The translations under genes were made by a program, and so were the position numbers. Below, one piece after another: positions 7,243-15,642 of a stretch of 16,910 bases of DNA; within the stretch, counting starts at the first letter, position 1; each line of letters opens with the position of its first letter. The notes beneath the pieces were generated by a model, which saw only the letters and a program-made list of their open reading frames with translations, searched no databases and was not told the origin of the DNA. Source of the DNA: Rhodococcus sp. IITR03 (GTDB taxonomy: Bacteria; Actinomycetota; Actinomycetes; Mycobacteriales; Mycobacteriaceae). The stretch is taken from NCBI GenBank assembly GCA_001017865.1, contig LATQ01000225.1, positions 1 through 16,910 on the forward strand, read 5' to 3'.

Positions 7243-8492
7243 TTACTGCTGTTGCGGCGGCTCGGCCGGCTGCTCGGATGCGTCGTTCGTCATCCAGCGC
7301 TGCGCCGGCGGCGTTGCGGGCAACGCCGACTGTCCTTCACCGGAACCCCCCTGTGTCCCCTCCGTGGCGAGACCCGTCCGAACTGCGGGGTCGACCGGCT
7401 TGCGCGCGACCGCCTCGCTTCGGCGACGGCCTGGGCCACCTCGGGGTCGCGCTTGGTCGCGAACCAATCCTCGACCTCGGCACTGTCGTCCTCGGGCCGT
7501 TGCAGTTCCTCGTCGACAGGACTCGGCTCGAAGCGGAAGACGCCGTCCTCGCCGGGCGCGCCGAGCGTCCGCGCGAATCCTTCGAGCGCCTTGCCGAAGT
7601 CGCTCGGCACCACCCACATCTTGTTCGCATCGCCCTGGGCCATCTGCGGCAGGGTCTGCAGGTACTGGTAGGCGAGCAGCTCCGGAGTGGGCTTGCCGGC
7701 CTTGATCGCGGCGAACACCTTCTCGATGGACTTCGCCTCGCCCTGAGCCTCGAGGTAGCGCGCCGCGCGATCACCCTGCGCGCGCAGGATCCGCGACTGC
7801 CGGTCGGCCTCGGCTTCGAGGATCGCGGCCTGCTTCGCACCTTCGGCGGAGAGGATGCGCGACTGCTTGTCGCCCTCGGCGGTCTTGATCGCGGATTCGC
7901 GGTGACCCTCGGCCGTGAGGATCATCGCGCGCTTCTCACGGTCGGCCTTCATCTGCTTCTCCATCGATTCCTGGATCGACGGCGGCGGATCGATGCTCTT
8001 GAGTTCGACCCGGGCGACACGCAGGCCCCATCGGCCGGTCGCTTCGTCGAGCACACCGCGGAGCTGGCCGTTGATGGAGTCGCGCGAGGTGAGCGTCTCC
8101 TCGAGGGTCATTCCACCGACGACGTTGCGGAGTGTGGTGACGGTGAGCTGCTCGACCGCGGCGATGTAGTTGCTGATCTCGTAGACGGCCGCCTGCGGGT
8201 TCGTCACCTGGAAGTACACGACCGTGTCGATGCTCAGCGTCAGGTTGTCCTGGGTGATGACCGGCTGCGGCGGGAACGAGACGACACGTTCGCGTAGATC
8301 GACCTTCGCGCGGATGCGGTCGACGAAGGGCACCAGGAAGGTGAGCTGACCCGACGCCGTCCGGTAGTACCGGCCGAGACGTTCGATGACCGCGGCCTCC
8401 GCTTGCGGTACCAGCGATACCGATTTGGCCACGACCACCACGACCAGTGCCACCACTACGGCGAGCACGATCAGAGCTCCATCCTCAGACAC
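7243..8492 (-). CDS. SPFH/Band 7 (stomatin/flotillin-like) membrane protein, one frameshift
   Basis: About 416 residues after repair. It has an N-terminal transmembrane helix (about residues 6-21), then the SPFH domain with IERLGRYYRT, RERVVSFPPQPVITQDNL, VVYFQVTNPQAAVYEI and a strongly conserved RWGLRVARVELKSIDPPPSI. A coiled-coil stretch follows, rich in AEG/AEAD repeats (about 185-265), and then a LLAYQYLQTLPQMAQGDANK block. This order closely matches the mycobacterial Rv1488 type, which scaffolds membrane microdomains or protease complexes. The C-terminal tail needs one base restored near 7417 to read AEAEAVARKPVDPAVRTGL and ends in PPQQQ-stop. GTG 8492 overlaps the nfeD stop by 8 bases and gives the usual N-terminal length; GTG 8468, with GGAG upstream, is an alternative. 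Confidence 0.88.
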
Positions 8493-8924
8493 CCCTCCAC
8501 ACGACGGCAGTCGCACCGTCTATCTGCATCACTGTCACTGTCGTTCCCGGCTCGTATACCTCGGTGGCGTCCAGCGGCCTGGCGGTCCACACCTCACCGT
8601 CGATCTTGACGCGCCCGGAATGCTCCCCCACCTGCTCGAGGACCAAGGCGTGCTTGCCCGGGAGAGCGTCGATCCCGGTCGGCAGAGCGGGCGGCTGGGA
8701 GTACCGCCGCCTCAGCATCGGCCGGACACCGAGCAGCAGAACCAGCGAGGTCACGGCGAAGATCACCGCGTCGATCCAGACGGCAGATCGGTCACCGCGG
8801 AGACACCGCCGGTGACGAGCGCTGCACCGCCGAGCATGAGCAGCGCGAAATCGCCCGTGAGCGCTTCGCCGGCCGCCAACGCCACTCCGGCGATCAACCA
8901 AATCAATGCGGCCACGATCACCAT
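8485..8924 (-). CDS. NfeD-like membrane protein, one frameshift
   Basis: About 146 residues after repair. The N-terminal half has three hydrophobic helices (roughly 1-18, 26-45 and 50-66) with the GEALTGDFALLMLGGAALV segment; the C-terminal half (about 80-146) is the NfeD OB-fold with PGKHALVLEQV, GRVKIDGEVWTARP and a terminal ATAVVWRGV. The frame breaks at 8782, where one base is missing in TDLP(V)WIDAV; restoring it joins the halves precisely. NfeD proteins are the standard partners of SPFH proteins and help them assemble in the membrane. The 8-base overlap with the SPFH gene indicates coupled translation. The ATG at 8924 is chosen by family length (mycobacterial Rv1487 is similar); its ribosome site is weak. 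Confidence 0.85.
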
Positions 8925-9140
8925 CGAACCACAAATCGGACATCCTGGCAGACGCCTGGTGGAGGAAACGGTCTCGGCTCCTCGTCTTGGATGCTGTTTC
9001 CCGCAGGGGAGATCTCAGGGCCGGAGATTCTGTATTTTTCTTTTTTCCGTCCCGACCGGACTCCCGCCTCACTCCATAAGTGAAGTTAGCCGAAACACAT
9101 CCTTTTGCCGTTGTGAGATCGGTGATACCGTCCCCGAACT
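8925..9140. other. Divergent intergenic region between nfeD and tetR
   Basis: This 216-base gap must contain the promoters of both flanking units. It includes an unusual T-tract (9035-9046, interrupted by one C), which is an A-tract for the nfeD side and could act as an UP-like element, and two inverted repeats listed separately. I find no convincing -35/-10 pair on either strand and no small gene. Confidence 0.6.
9069..9083. promoter_or_regulatory. Inverted repeat TCACT-n5-AGTGA, candidate operator
   Basis: Perfect 5-bp arms (9069-9073 and 9079-9083) around CCATA, inside an AT-richer patch 58 bases before the TetR start. Position and size would suit a TetR-type or other dimeric repressor. 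Arms this short can arise by chance. Confidence 0.3.
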
Positions 9141-9152
9141 ATGGGTATCACC
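9121..9152. promoter_or_regulatory. Inverted repeat overlapping the tetR start, candidate autoregulatory operator
   Basis: GGTGATACC (9121-9129) and GGTATCACC (9144-9152) are perfect 9-bp arms separated by 14 bases, and the second arm begins inside the ATG region of tetR. The 23-base centre-to-centre distance is about two helical turns, suitable for a dimer pair binding DNA. As RNA it would be a 9-bp hairpin with the start codon at its edge. The core TACC/GGTA half-sites recur in the palindrome before yrbEA. Confidence 0.45.
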
Positions 9153-9775
9153 CCCGTGCGTTCGCTCCTCGTGGGAGCGTTGATCGGCCAGAGCGCCGAC
9201 GCCGATCCGACCGACACCGCAATCCTTGCGGCCACCATCCGCTGTCTGAGCCATCACGGCCTCGAGCGGACGACCGTGGCCGACGTCGCGGCGGAGGCCG
9301 GCGTCGGCCGCGCGACGGTCTTCCGGCGGTTCGACACCAAGGAGGAACTGCTCGGTCGCGCGTTCGCGTGGGAGCTCGATCAGCTCGTCACGCGGTTCCA
9401 CGCCGCCATCGACGACATCGAGGACCCGTACGAGCGCGCGGTCGAATGGATCGTCGAAGCGGTCCGTACCGTTCGCCACCACCCGGTCGCACGACGATTC
9501 GTCGACGACGGAGCCGCCCTCCCCCTCCTGCACGATCCGCAGATCACCGCCGCGCTGCTCACGTCGGTCCGCCACGAACTCGACCTCACCGCACAACGGG
9601 CGGGGATCACGTTCGACACGGCCACCGCCGCGGAGATCGTCTCGCGATTCTTCGCGAGCGTGTGGCTCGCACCCGATCTGGCAGCGCCACCGCAACCGAC
9701 GACGGGGTACGACGGGTGGCCCGGACCATGCTGTCCTTCCTGATCGTGCCCTCGACGCCCTCCACCGACAGCTGA
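9141..9775 (+). CDS. TetR-family transcriptional regulator, one frameshift near C-terminus
   Basis: About 211 residues after repair. An N-terminal helix-turn-helix spans about residues 26-70: TDTAILAATIRCLSHHG, then TTVADVAAEAGVGRATVFRRF and the family hallmark TKEELLGRAF. The C-terminal ligand domain is divergent, so the effector cannot be guessed. One base is missing near 9697; with it restored the protein continues DDGVRRVARTMLSFLIVP to a TGA at 9773-9775. There is no strong ribosome site before the ATG at 9141, so leaderless or alternative initiation is possible. It precedes the oxygenase-like gene and the mce operon on the same strand and is divergent from nfeD, so it most likely controls itself and the mce region. 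Confidence 0.85.
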
Positions 9776-9819
9776 TGTCCGCATCCGTTCCCCAGCCATC
9801 GAACCCGAGGAGTCCGGCA

Positions 9820-10682
9820 ATGGAAGTCACTCCCGCACAGCGTGTTCGCGCAAACATCGAGGACGACGTACCCGTCGCCGACCGCACCTTCGTCCGGTTG
9901 CTGGCAGATCGCCGCATCTGGCCGATGTTCCTGTTCCGGGCGCTCTCCCTCCAGGCACCCACCCCACCGTCATGGTTGCGCTCGAACAACATTCGAAGTC
10001 GTTCACCGAGCCGTCGGTACGCGCGGAGAACACCCTCGCGTACACCTACCGCATCTACTTCGGCGAGAACGTCGCCGATTCGGCACGCGAACTGCGGGAG
10101 ATGCACCGCCCCATCACCGGACTCGACTACGAAGGCCGGAGATACCACGCGTGGAACCGCGACGTGTGGACGTGGGTCCACCTCACCACCATCGAATCGC
10201 TCATCTACGCGATCGAGGTCTGCTTCGGTCCGCAACCCGCACCGGAGGTGGAGGCCTTCTACCGGGAGAGCTGCCGGCTCGGCATGCTGTTCGGCGTCCG
10301 TGAGCAGGACATGCCGGACGACGTGGCAGCTCTTCGCGCCTACGTCGACCGAGGGGTCGCCGACAAGCTCGCGATGTCGCCCGGAACCCGGCGGATGCAG
10401 CAACTCGTCGACGAACAGGACGTGATCGCAACCCTCGAGCCGAAACTCGCCGCACTCCCCCGGCCCCTTCCCGCCGTCCTCGAGAAGTTGACGGGGCGGC
10501 CGGTGAAGACGTTGATGTTCGGCGCATTCCCCGAATCCGTCCGCCGGATCTGGGGAGTGCCGTGGAGCGCGGCCCGCGAACGTGAGTTCCGAGCGATCCT
10601 CGCACTCATGCGCGTCGGCTCCCGGCTGGTTCCCGAGCGCCTGCGCATGATCCCGGAAGCCCGCGCCGCGCTGGGGATCTGA
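9820..10682 (+). CDS. DUF2236 / MpaB-type (latex-clearing-protein-like) oxygenase domain protein, one frameshift
   Basis: About 287 residues after repair. The pattern is that of the DUF2236 family, which includes rubber oxygenase Lcp and fungal MpaB: an early QA(x)HPTVMVALEQHSKSF block, RAENTLAYTYRIYFG, MHRPITGLDYEGRRYHAWN, then WVHLTTIESLIYA, with histidines at the positions usually linked to haem in characterised members. Family members cleave or oxidise isoprenoid chains; activity here is inferred. One base is missing near 9959, just before HPTVMVAL. The ATG at 9820 has GAGGAG about 7 bases upstream and is preferred over the ATG at 9775 that overlaps the tetR stop. It lies between tetR and the mce operon, so it may act on the lipid the Mce system imports. 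No signal peptide is obvious. Confidence 0.8.
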
Positions 10683-10706
10683 CCCACCGGTCCTCACCGC
10701 CGTACA

Positions 10707-10729
10707 CGCGTCCGCTCGTAGCGGACGCG
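10707..10729 (+). terminator. Perfect 10-bp hairpin after the DUF2236 gene
   Basis: CGCGTCCGCT and AGCGGACGCG flank a CGT loop, 24 bases after the stop at 10682 and 117 bases before yrbEA. No U-run follows, so it is either a U-less terminator or an attenuator separating the tetR-oxygenase unit from the mce operon. As DNA it is also a long palindrome and could be a protein-binding site. Confidence 0.5.
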
Positions 10730-10762
10730 AGCCGATGCTGCAGTCGTCGGCCGTCCTGCAAG

Positions 10763-10777
10763 TACCCGACTCGGGTA
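10763..10777. promoter_or_regulatory. 15-bp perfect palindrome upstream of the yrbE/mce operon, candidate operator
   Basis: TACCCGA-C-TCGGGTA, with 7-bp perfect arms around one base, lies 69 bases before the yrbEA start. It does not resemble the KstR motif (TnnAAC..GTTnnA). Its TACC/GGTA arms also occur in the inverted repeat at the tetR start (9121-9152), and GGGTATC is shared exactly, which hints that the linked TetR protein binds both. I see no reliable -10 or -35 beside it. Confidence 0.5.
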
Positions 10778-10845
10778 TCCGGTTGCTTCCGTGCCCGGTT
10801 CCACCCAGTACCAATCGATTCAGTGTCAGTTCATCAGGGGGCTCG

Positions 10846-11662
10846 ATGAAGACCTCGCGACCCGCGGACGCAGACGTCCGGGGCGAGCGGCCGTTCGGAG
10901 GTGCCGTGGTCACACGCACCGCCGACTCCACACGCACATTCGGACGCACGCTCCGTCTGGCGTTCCGCTCCACCGCATACCTGATCGTCGACATCGCACG
11001 CGGTCGTTTCCCGATGCGGGAAGCAATCGTTCAGGGATGGTTCTTCATCTCCGTCTCGGCCGTGCCCGCAGTTCTGGTGGCGCTGCCGCTCGGCGTCGTC
11101 ATCGCCGTCCAGGTCGGCAGCATGACCGACAACGTCGGCGCCAACTCCATGGCCGGCGCGGTGGGCGGCATGGGAGTGATGCAGCAGATCGCGCCCCTGG
11201 CCGCGGCCCTGCTCATCGGTGGTGCCGGTGGTTCGGCCATCTCGGCCGACCTCGCCTCGCGCACCATCCGGGAGGAGATCGACGCGCTGCGCACCCTCGG
11301 CATCGACCCCCAGCGCAGGTTGGTCTCCCCCCGCATCCTGGCGATGGTCGTCGTCGCCCGATGTTGTCGGTGCTGATCATCCTCATGAGCATCCTTGCGA
11401 GCTTCGCCGTGGCCTCGCTCGGCCAGGGGTCGCCCCCGGCTCGTACTGGTTGTCGTTCGGCAGTTTCGCCTCGACCACCGACCTGATCGTCTGCCTGTTC
11501 AAGGCCGCGGTCTTCGGTTATGTGGTGGCGATCATCTCCAGCCAACGGGGCCTCGAAGCCAAGGGTGGCCCGAAGGGCGTCGCGGACAGCGTCAATGCGG
11601 CCGTGGTGCTCAGCATCATCGCCTGCATGGTCGTCAACCTCTTCATCACCCAGGTGTCCTGA
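10846..11662 (+). CDS. yrbEA: YrbE/MlaE-type permease A of an Mce transporter, two frameshifts
   Basis: About 272 residues after repair. This is the MlaE-family integral membrane subunit that, with YrbEB and an MceG-type ATPase, powers lipid or sterol import through the Mce proteins. Visible are a basic N-terminus, a first helix around WFFISVSAVPAVLVALPLG, the conserved loop TIREEIDALRTLGIDPQRRL, which in this family contacts the ATPase, and a C-terminal GGPKGVADSVNAAVV. One base is missing near 11357 (before MLSVLIILMSIL) and one near 11428 (before GVAPGSYWLS). Both joins restore the expected membrane protein. The ATG at 10846 has AGGGGG 4 bases upstream. It is the first gene of the operon, and no ATPase gene is nearby; mceG is usually encoded elsewhere. 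Confidence 0.9.
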
Positions 11663-11687
11663 TGTTCGTCCCCATGAGGTTCCTCTG

Positions 11688-12569
11688 ATGAGCGCCATAC
11701 GCAGCGGATCCGTTGCCACGCCGTCGCCCTATCGTCCCCGCGGTCTGCGGTGGACGCGCCACGCCGGCCGGGCGTGGAACCCGATCGAATCCCTCGGGCT
11801 CTACCTGCACTTCGTCGTCGTCTCGTTCCGCGGCATCGGCCACGCCCTGCGCTGCAACCGCCGCCAGACCGTCGCCATCTTCACCGACCTGACATGGGGC
11901 AACGGCCGCGCGGTCATCGTCGGCGGAGGCGTCGCACCGGTACTGGCCATCCTCGGCATCGTCGCCGGGGCGATGGTCGGTCTCGTCGGCTTCTCCGCAC
12001 TCGACATGCTCGGGATGGGACCGCTGACCGGCGCCATGTCGGCCCTGGCGAATCCACGCGAGCTCGCTCCCCTCATTGCGGCGATCGGATTCGCCGCCCA
12101 GGCCGGCTGCCGCATCACCGCCGAGGTCGGCGCCATGCGGATCTCGGAGGAGATCGACGCGCTCGAAGCCCAGGCCATCGACTCGATCCCCTACGTCGTC
12201 TCCACCCGGCTCATCGCCGCCGTCGCGCGTCGCCCGTCCTATCTGATCGCGCTCGCGCTCGGATTCGCCGCCACCGGCGCGACCGTCACCGTGGTGCAGG
12301 GTCAGGGGTCGGGCGCCTACGACCACTACTTCCACATGTTCACCGAGCCGATCGACCTGATCTACTCGCTGGTCAAGGTGATCGTGTTCGTCCTGGTCGT
12401 GACGCTCGTGCACGCCTACCAGGGCTATCACGCGAGCGGTGGTCCCGAGGGGGTCGGGATCGCCTCGGGCAGGGCCATCCGGGCGAGCCTCGTGCTGATC
12501 GTGACCACCGACATGGTGCTCACGCTCGTCATGTGGGGCCTCGACGCGACGATCAGCTTCTCGGGGTGA
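11688..12569 (+). CDS. yrbEB: YrbE/MlaE-type permease B of an Mce transporter
   Basis: Intact 293-residue MlaE-family permease, the second subunit of the heterodimeric membrane channel. It has several hydrophobic helices, including VAPVLAILGIVAGAMVGLVG, the ATPase-contact loop ISEEIDALEAQAIDSIPYVV, a YDHYFHMF segment before the last helices that is typical of YrbEB, and the terminal GGPEGVGIASGRAI. The ATG at 11688 has GAGG about 8 bases upstream and lies 25 bases after yrbEA. Its MWGLDATISFSG end is 7 bases before the mceA start, consistent with one transcript. Confidence 0.92.
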   Translation: MSAIRSGSVATPSPYRPRGLRWTRHAGRAWNPIESLGLYLHFVVVSFRGIGHALRCNRRQTVAIFTDLTWGNGRAVIVGGGVAPVLAILGIVAGAMVGLVGFSALDMLGMGPLTGAMSALANPRELAPLIAAIGFAAQAGCRITAEVGAMRISEEIDALEAQAIDSIPYVVSTRLIAAVARRPSYLIALALGFAATGATVTVVQGQGSGAYDHYFHMFTEPIDLIYSLVKVIVFVLVVTLVHAYQGYHASGGPEGVGIASGRAIRASLVLIVTTDMVLTLVMWGLDATISFSG

Positions 12570-12576
12570 GGAATCA

Positions 12577-13592
12577 GTGAGCGCAGCACAGTATTCGGGC
12601 TTCGGCCCCAGTCGCCGCGGACTGCGGATCCGCGGGCTCGCCGTCGTGGTCGCCGCCGCACTCGTCGTCACCGTGGCCTGGTGGGCGTCGCAGCCCGACC
12701 GCTCCGGTGAGGTGCAGTTCGCCGTCACCGCATCGAATCTCGGCGACGGAGTCTCCACCGACACCGCCGTGCGTCTGCGGGGCATGTCGATCGGATCGGT
12801 GATCGAGGTCGAACCGCAGGGGCCGCAGCAACAGATCGTCACGCTCGGTGTCGACGAGGAGCACGTCGACGAGCTGTCGACGGCGATGCACACCCGTTTC
12901 GTCTCGTCGAACATCTTCGGCTCCACCGCACTCGAACTCATCCCGATGCCGGGCGGCGAGCCGATCCGAGCCGGCAGCACTCTCGCCCTCGGCGATGTCG
13001 GGGACTACACCGTCACCACCGTGCTGCGCGATTCCGGTCGTCTCCTGCTCGACGTGGTCACCCCACAGCTGTCGGACTCGATCGACAGTGCCGCCGAACT
13101 GACCCAGCAGATGGCGCCGCTGCTCGCCTCGTCGCTGCTCGTGATGCGCAACATCGCCCGCACCCAGAACGAGCCGCTCAGTGAGCTGCTGCCGAAATTC
13201 GCGGATGTCTCCGAAGGTGTCGCGGCGTTCACCCCGTCGGCACTGAACACTCTGTCGGCCATCGCGTCCGTCGAGGAACTCGAGGACGATTTCCGCACGC
13301 AGCAGGCAAGCGAGACGATCACCGAGGTCTCGCATCTGGTGCTCGCACTCTCGGGTGAGATCGTCGGCGCGCTCGGCCCCACTTCGTCTGCCGTCGACAT
13401 GCTGCTCGACATCCTGATCCCGCTGAACCAGAGCCTGGGAGGGGTCACCCCCGATCAGGTCGACAGGCTCGTCGACGGCGCAGACGGTGCCCTGCAGCAC
13501 CAGGCGACCGGGTGGTCCTGGGGGTGGACGTGCTCGTCGACACCTTCCCGGCCTTCCGGGTTCCGCTCGAAACCACCGGGGGTACCCGATGA
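12577..13592 (+). CDS. mceA: MceA-family lipid-transport protein, one frameshift
   Basis: About 338 residues after repair. It has one N-terminal transmembrane anchor (about 19-37) and an MlaD/MCE domain (about 44-140) with DGVSTDTAVRLRGMSIGSV and VSSNIFGSTALELIP. A helical C-terminal region (about 150-290) would contribute to the hydrophobic tunnel of the Mce hexamer across the cell envelope. One base is missing near 13508; restored, the end reads RVVLGVDVLVDTFPAFRVP and stops at 13592. The GTG at 12577 has GAGG about 6 bases upstream. The end overlaps the mceB start by four bases (ATGA). It is shorter than well-known mycobacterial MceA proteins (over 400 residues), with no extended tail. Confidence 0.88.
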
Positions 13593-14626
13593 GAACTCCA
13601 CGCCAGGCAGCCGTCCGGCTCGCCCTGCTCGCCGGCGTCGTCGTCCTGATCATCGTGCTGATCGTGCAGGCGATCGAACGTCCCGTCGGCGGATCGACCG
13701 TCGCCTACAAGGCCCAGTTCGGTGACGTCTTCGGCCTCAAGGAGAACGCCGACGTGCGCCTGCGGGGCGTACAGATCGGCAAGGTCACCGACATCTCGGT
13801 GTCCGACGGCAACCGTGCGCTCGTCGACTTCACGGTGCTCGAGGAGTACCGTCTGCGCGAGTCGGACCGGCTGCTCGTGAAGTTCCAGAACCTCACGGGC
13901 CAGCGCTATCTCGAACTCGATCGCAGCGAGGAGAGTGGCCAGGAGGTCGACCCGTCGGGGCTGGTCGTGAACACCGTCGACTCGTTCGACATCACCACGG
14001 TGTTCAACGGGCTCAAACCGCTTCTGCGCGAGGCCGATCCGGCCGTCTACAATCGGCTCGCCACGAATGTGGCCGCGTTGATCGAGGGCAGCGAGTCCAG
14101 TCCGACCCCGGTGATGCGCGACATCGCCGAACTCGCGAGCTACGCCGAGGACCGCAGCGCGCTGATGAGCACCCTGCTCGACAACTTCACGGCCCTCAAC
14201 GAGCAACTCGAAGGCCGGTCCGAGAATCTCGAGAACATCCTCGAGGTCTTCCATTCGATCTTCACACCGCTGGTGACACGTATGACCGAGTTCCTGTCCC
14301 TGACCAAGCTCGGTGCACTCGAGATGGCGGAGGTCGACCGCACGGTGAACCTGCTCTCCCAGCTCGGTCTCGGCGCGCCCGCCGAGCACGAGGGATTCCT
14401 CGAACGCAACGATGATTTCATCGTCCGCGTGGACCAGGTGATCCCGGATCCACAGACGGCCATCGACACCCTGTCGGTGCTGCCGGGGATCTTCGAGGGC
14501 ATCAATTCCCTGGTGCCGCGCGTGGACGAGTCCCGACAGTGCAGCAACGGCGCGGTGCAGTTGCCGATCGAGGCCGACATTCTGCTCCAGGGCCGTCCCC
14601 TGACCATCTGCAACGGAGGTGCCTGA
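13589..14626 (+). CDS. mceB: MceB-family lipid-transport protein
   Basis: Intact 345-residue protein, close to the usual MceB size. A transmembrane anchor (about residues 8-31) is followed by an MlaD/MCE domain (about 35-115) with VFGLKENADVRLRGVQIGKV and LLVKFQNLTGQRYLEL. A long helical segment (about 140-270) and a C-terminal part with two cysteines (SRQCSNG and TICNGG) complete it. It starts within the mceA stop (ATGA) and its own stop shares a base with the mceC start (TGATG), so translation is coupled along the operon. It is one of six different Mce subunits expected to form the hexamer that shuttles a lipid substrate. This gene shows no frameshift, in contrast to mceA and mceC beside it. 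Confidence 0.9.
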   Translation: MRTPRQAAVRLALLAGVVVLIIVLIVQAIERPVGGSTVAYKAQFGDVFGLKENADVRLRGVQIGKVTDISVSDGNRALVDFTVLEEYRLRESDRLLVKFQNLTGQRYLELDRSEESGQEVDPSGLVVNTVDSFDITTVFNGLKPLLREADPAVYNRLATNVAALIEGSESSPTPVMRDIAELASYAEDRSALMSTLLDNFTALNEQLEGRSENLENILEVFHSIFTPLVTRMTEFLSLTKLGALEMAEVDRTVNLLSQLGLGAPAEHEGFLERNDDFIVRVDQVIPDPQTAIDTLSVLPGIFEGINSLVPRVDESRQCSNGAVQLPIEADILLQGRPLTICNGGA

Positions 14627-15641
14627 TGCGCACCCGTCTGTTCGGACGACTCGACTTCGGCGCCGAGGACGCCGATCCCCGCACCCAGATGTGGTGGGCG
14701 CTGTCGGGTCTGATCGTCCTCGCCCTCGTCGCGGGAATCGTCCTCGTGCTCTATCTGCGACCGGTCGGTTCGACGACCTACCGGCTCGAACTACCGGAAT
14801 CGGCGGGGCTCGCTGCCGGCGACGACGTGCGCATCGCGGGTGTGCCGGTCGGGTCGGTCACCGGTCTGCACCTCGCCGACGACCACGTCGACGTCGAGTT
14901 CACCGTGGACTCCGAGCATTTCGTCGGCGACCAGACCTCCGTGTCGGTGCGGATGCTCACTCCCATCGGGGGCCTGTACCTCGCGGTGCACCCGGCCGGC
15001 CGCAGCCGCTCACCGAACCGATCCCCGAGAACCGCGCAGCACTGCCGTTCCTGGTGAACGACATGTTCGAGGAGGCCACCGAGGTGGTGGAAGAACTCGA
15101 CACGCAGGCACTGCGCACCGCCCTGGACAAGACCGCTGCGCTGCTCGGCGAATCCCCGGATTCGGTGCGGATCACGGTCACCGATCTCGAAGCCGTCATG
15201 GACGTCATCGCGAATCAGAAGGACCAGATCGAAAGCCTGCTCGAGCTGTCCAACGAATATCTCCGCACCGCCAACGACAACAAGGAACTCGCGCTCGAGA
15301 TCATCCGCGGCTACGCGATCCTCGGCCCCAAGATCGTCGAGGCCCATCAGGACGTGAAGATCTTCGCCGACGGGCTCTCCGGGCTCGCCGGGCTGCTGTT
15401 CGACTTCCTCAGCGGCCCGTACCAGGAAAAGGTCGAACCGATCATCCCGCATCTCGTCGAAGCCGCCGACAGCAGTGCGGAACTGTCGGCCTCCGTCGAG
15501 TCGATGACGGAATCCCTCCGTGCCACCCTCACGGGACTCGCGGCCGTCGCCGGTCCCGAAGGCCAGGCCCTTGTCGACCAGAGCGGACTGACGGTCCAGC
15601 GACCCGACGTCTGTCTCCCGATGCCGGGAACACGGTGCTGA
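14626..15641 (+). CDS. mceC: MceC-family lipid-transport protein, one frameshift
   Basis: About 338 residues after repair. After a short cytoplasmic head (DFGAEDADPRTQMWW) comes a transmembrane segment (about 23-46) and an MlaD/MCE domain (about 48-130) with LAAGDDVRIAGVPVGSVTGL and RMLTPIGGLYLAVHP. A helix-rich region with ELSNEYLRTANDNKELALEI follows, and the end reads QRPDVCLPMPGTRC. One base is missing near 14999, between VHPAG and PQPLTEPIPENR. The ATG at 14626 overlaps the mceB stop by one base and has GGAGGT about 6 bases upstream. Characterised mycobacterial MceC proteins exceed 500 residues with a proline-rich tail; this one lacks such a tail. Confidence 0.87.
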
Positions 15642-15642
15642 C

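Noticed and set aside
7188..8297. A 369-codon open frame on the plus strand opposite the SPFH gene
   Set aside because: The complementary strand encodes an unmistakable SPFH protein; the plus-strand product has no recognisable pattern and runs across the terminator hairpin.
9020..9050. T-tract after a small ATCTC/GAGAT stem as an intrinsic terminator on the plus strand
   Set aside because: No plus-strand gene ends upstream of it; the stem is only 5 bp. It is more likely an AT-rich promoter element for nfeD.
10683..10845. KstR-type sterol regulator operator upstream of the mce operon
   Set aside because: No TnnAAC..GTTnnA motif is present, so assignment to the sterol (Mce4) regulon is not supported.
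9069..10994. A 641-codon minus-strand open frame across tetR and the DUF2236 gene
   Set aside because: It is antisense to two recognisable plus-strand genes and has no family motif.
11662..11687. Eight-codon open frame (MFVPMRFL) between yrbEA and yrbEB
   Set aside because: Too short, no ribosome site, and simply the spacer containing the yrbEB ribosome binding site.
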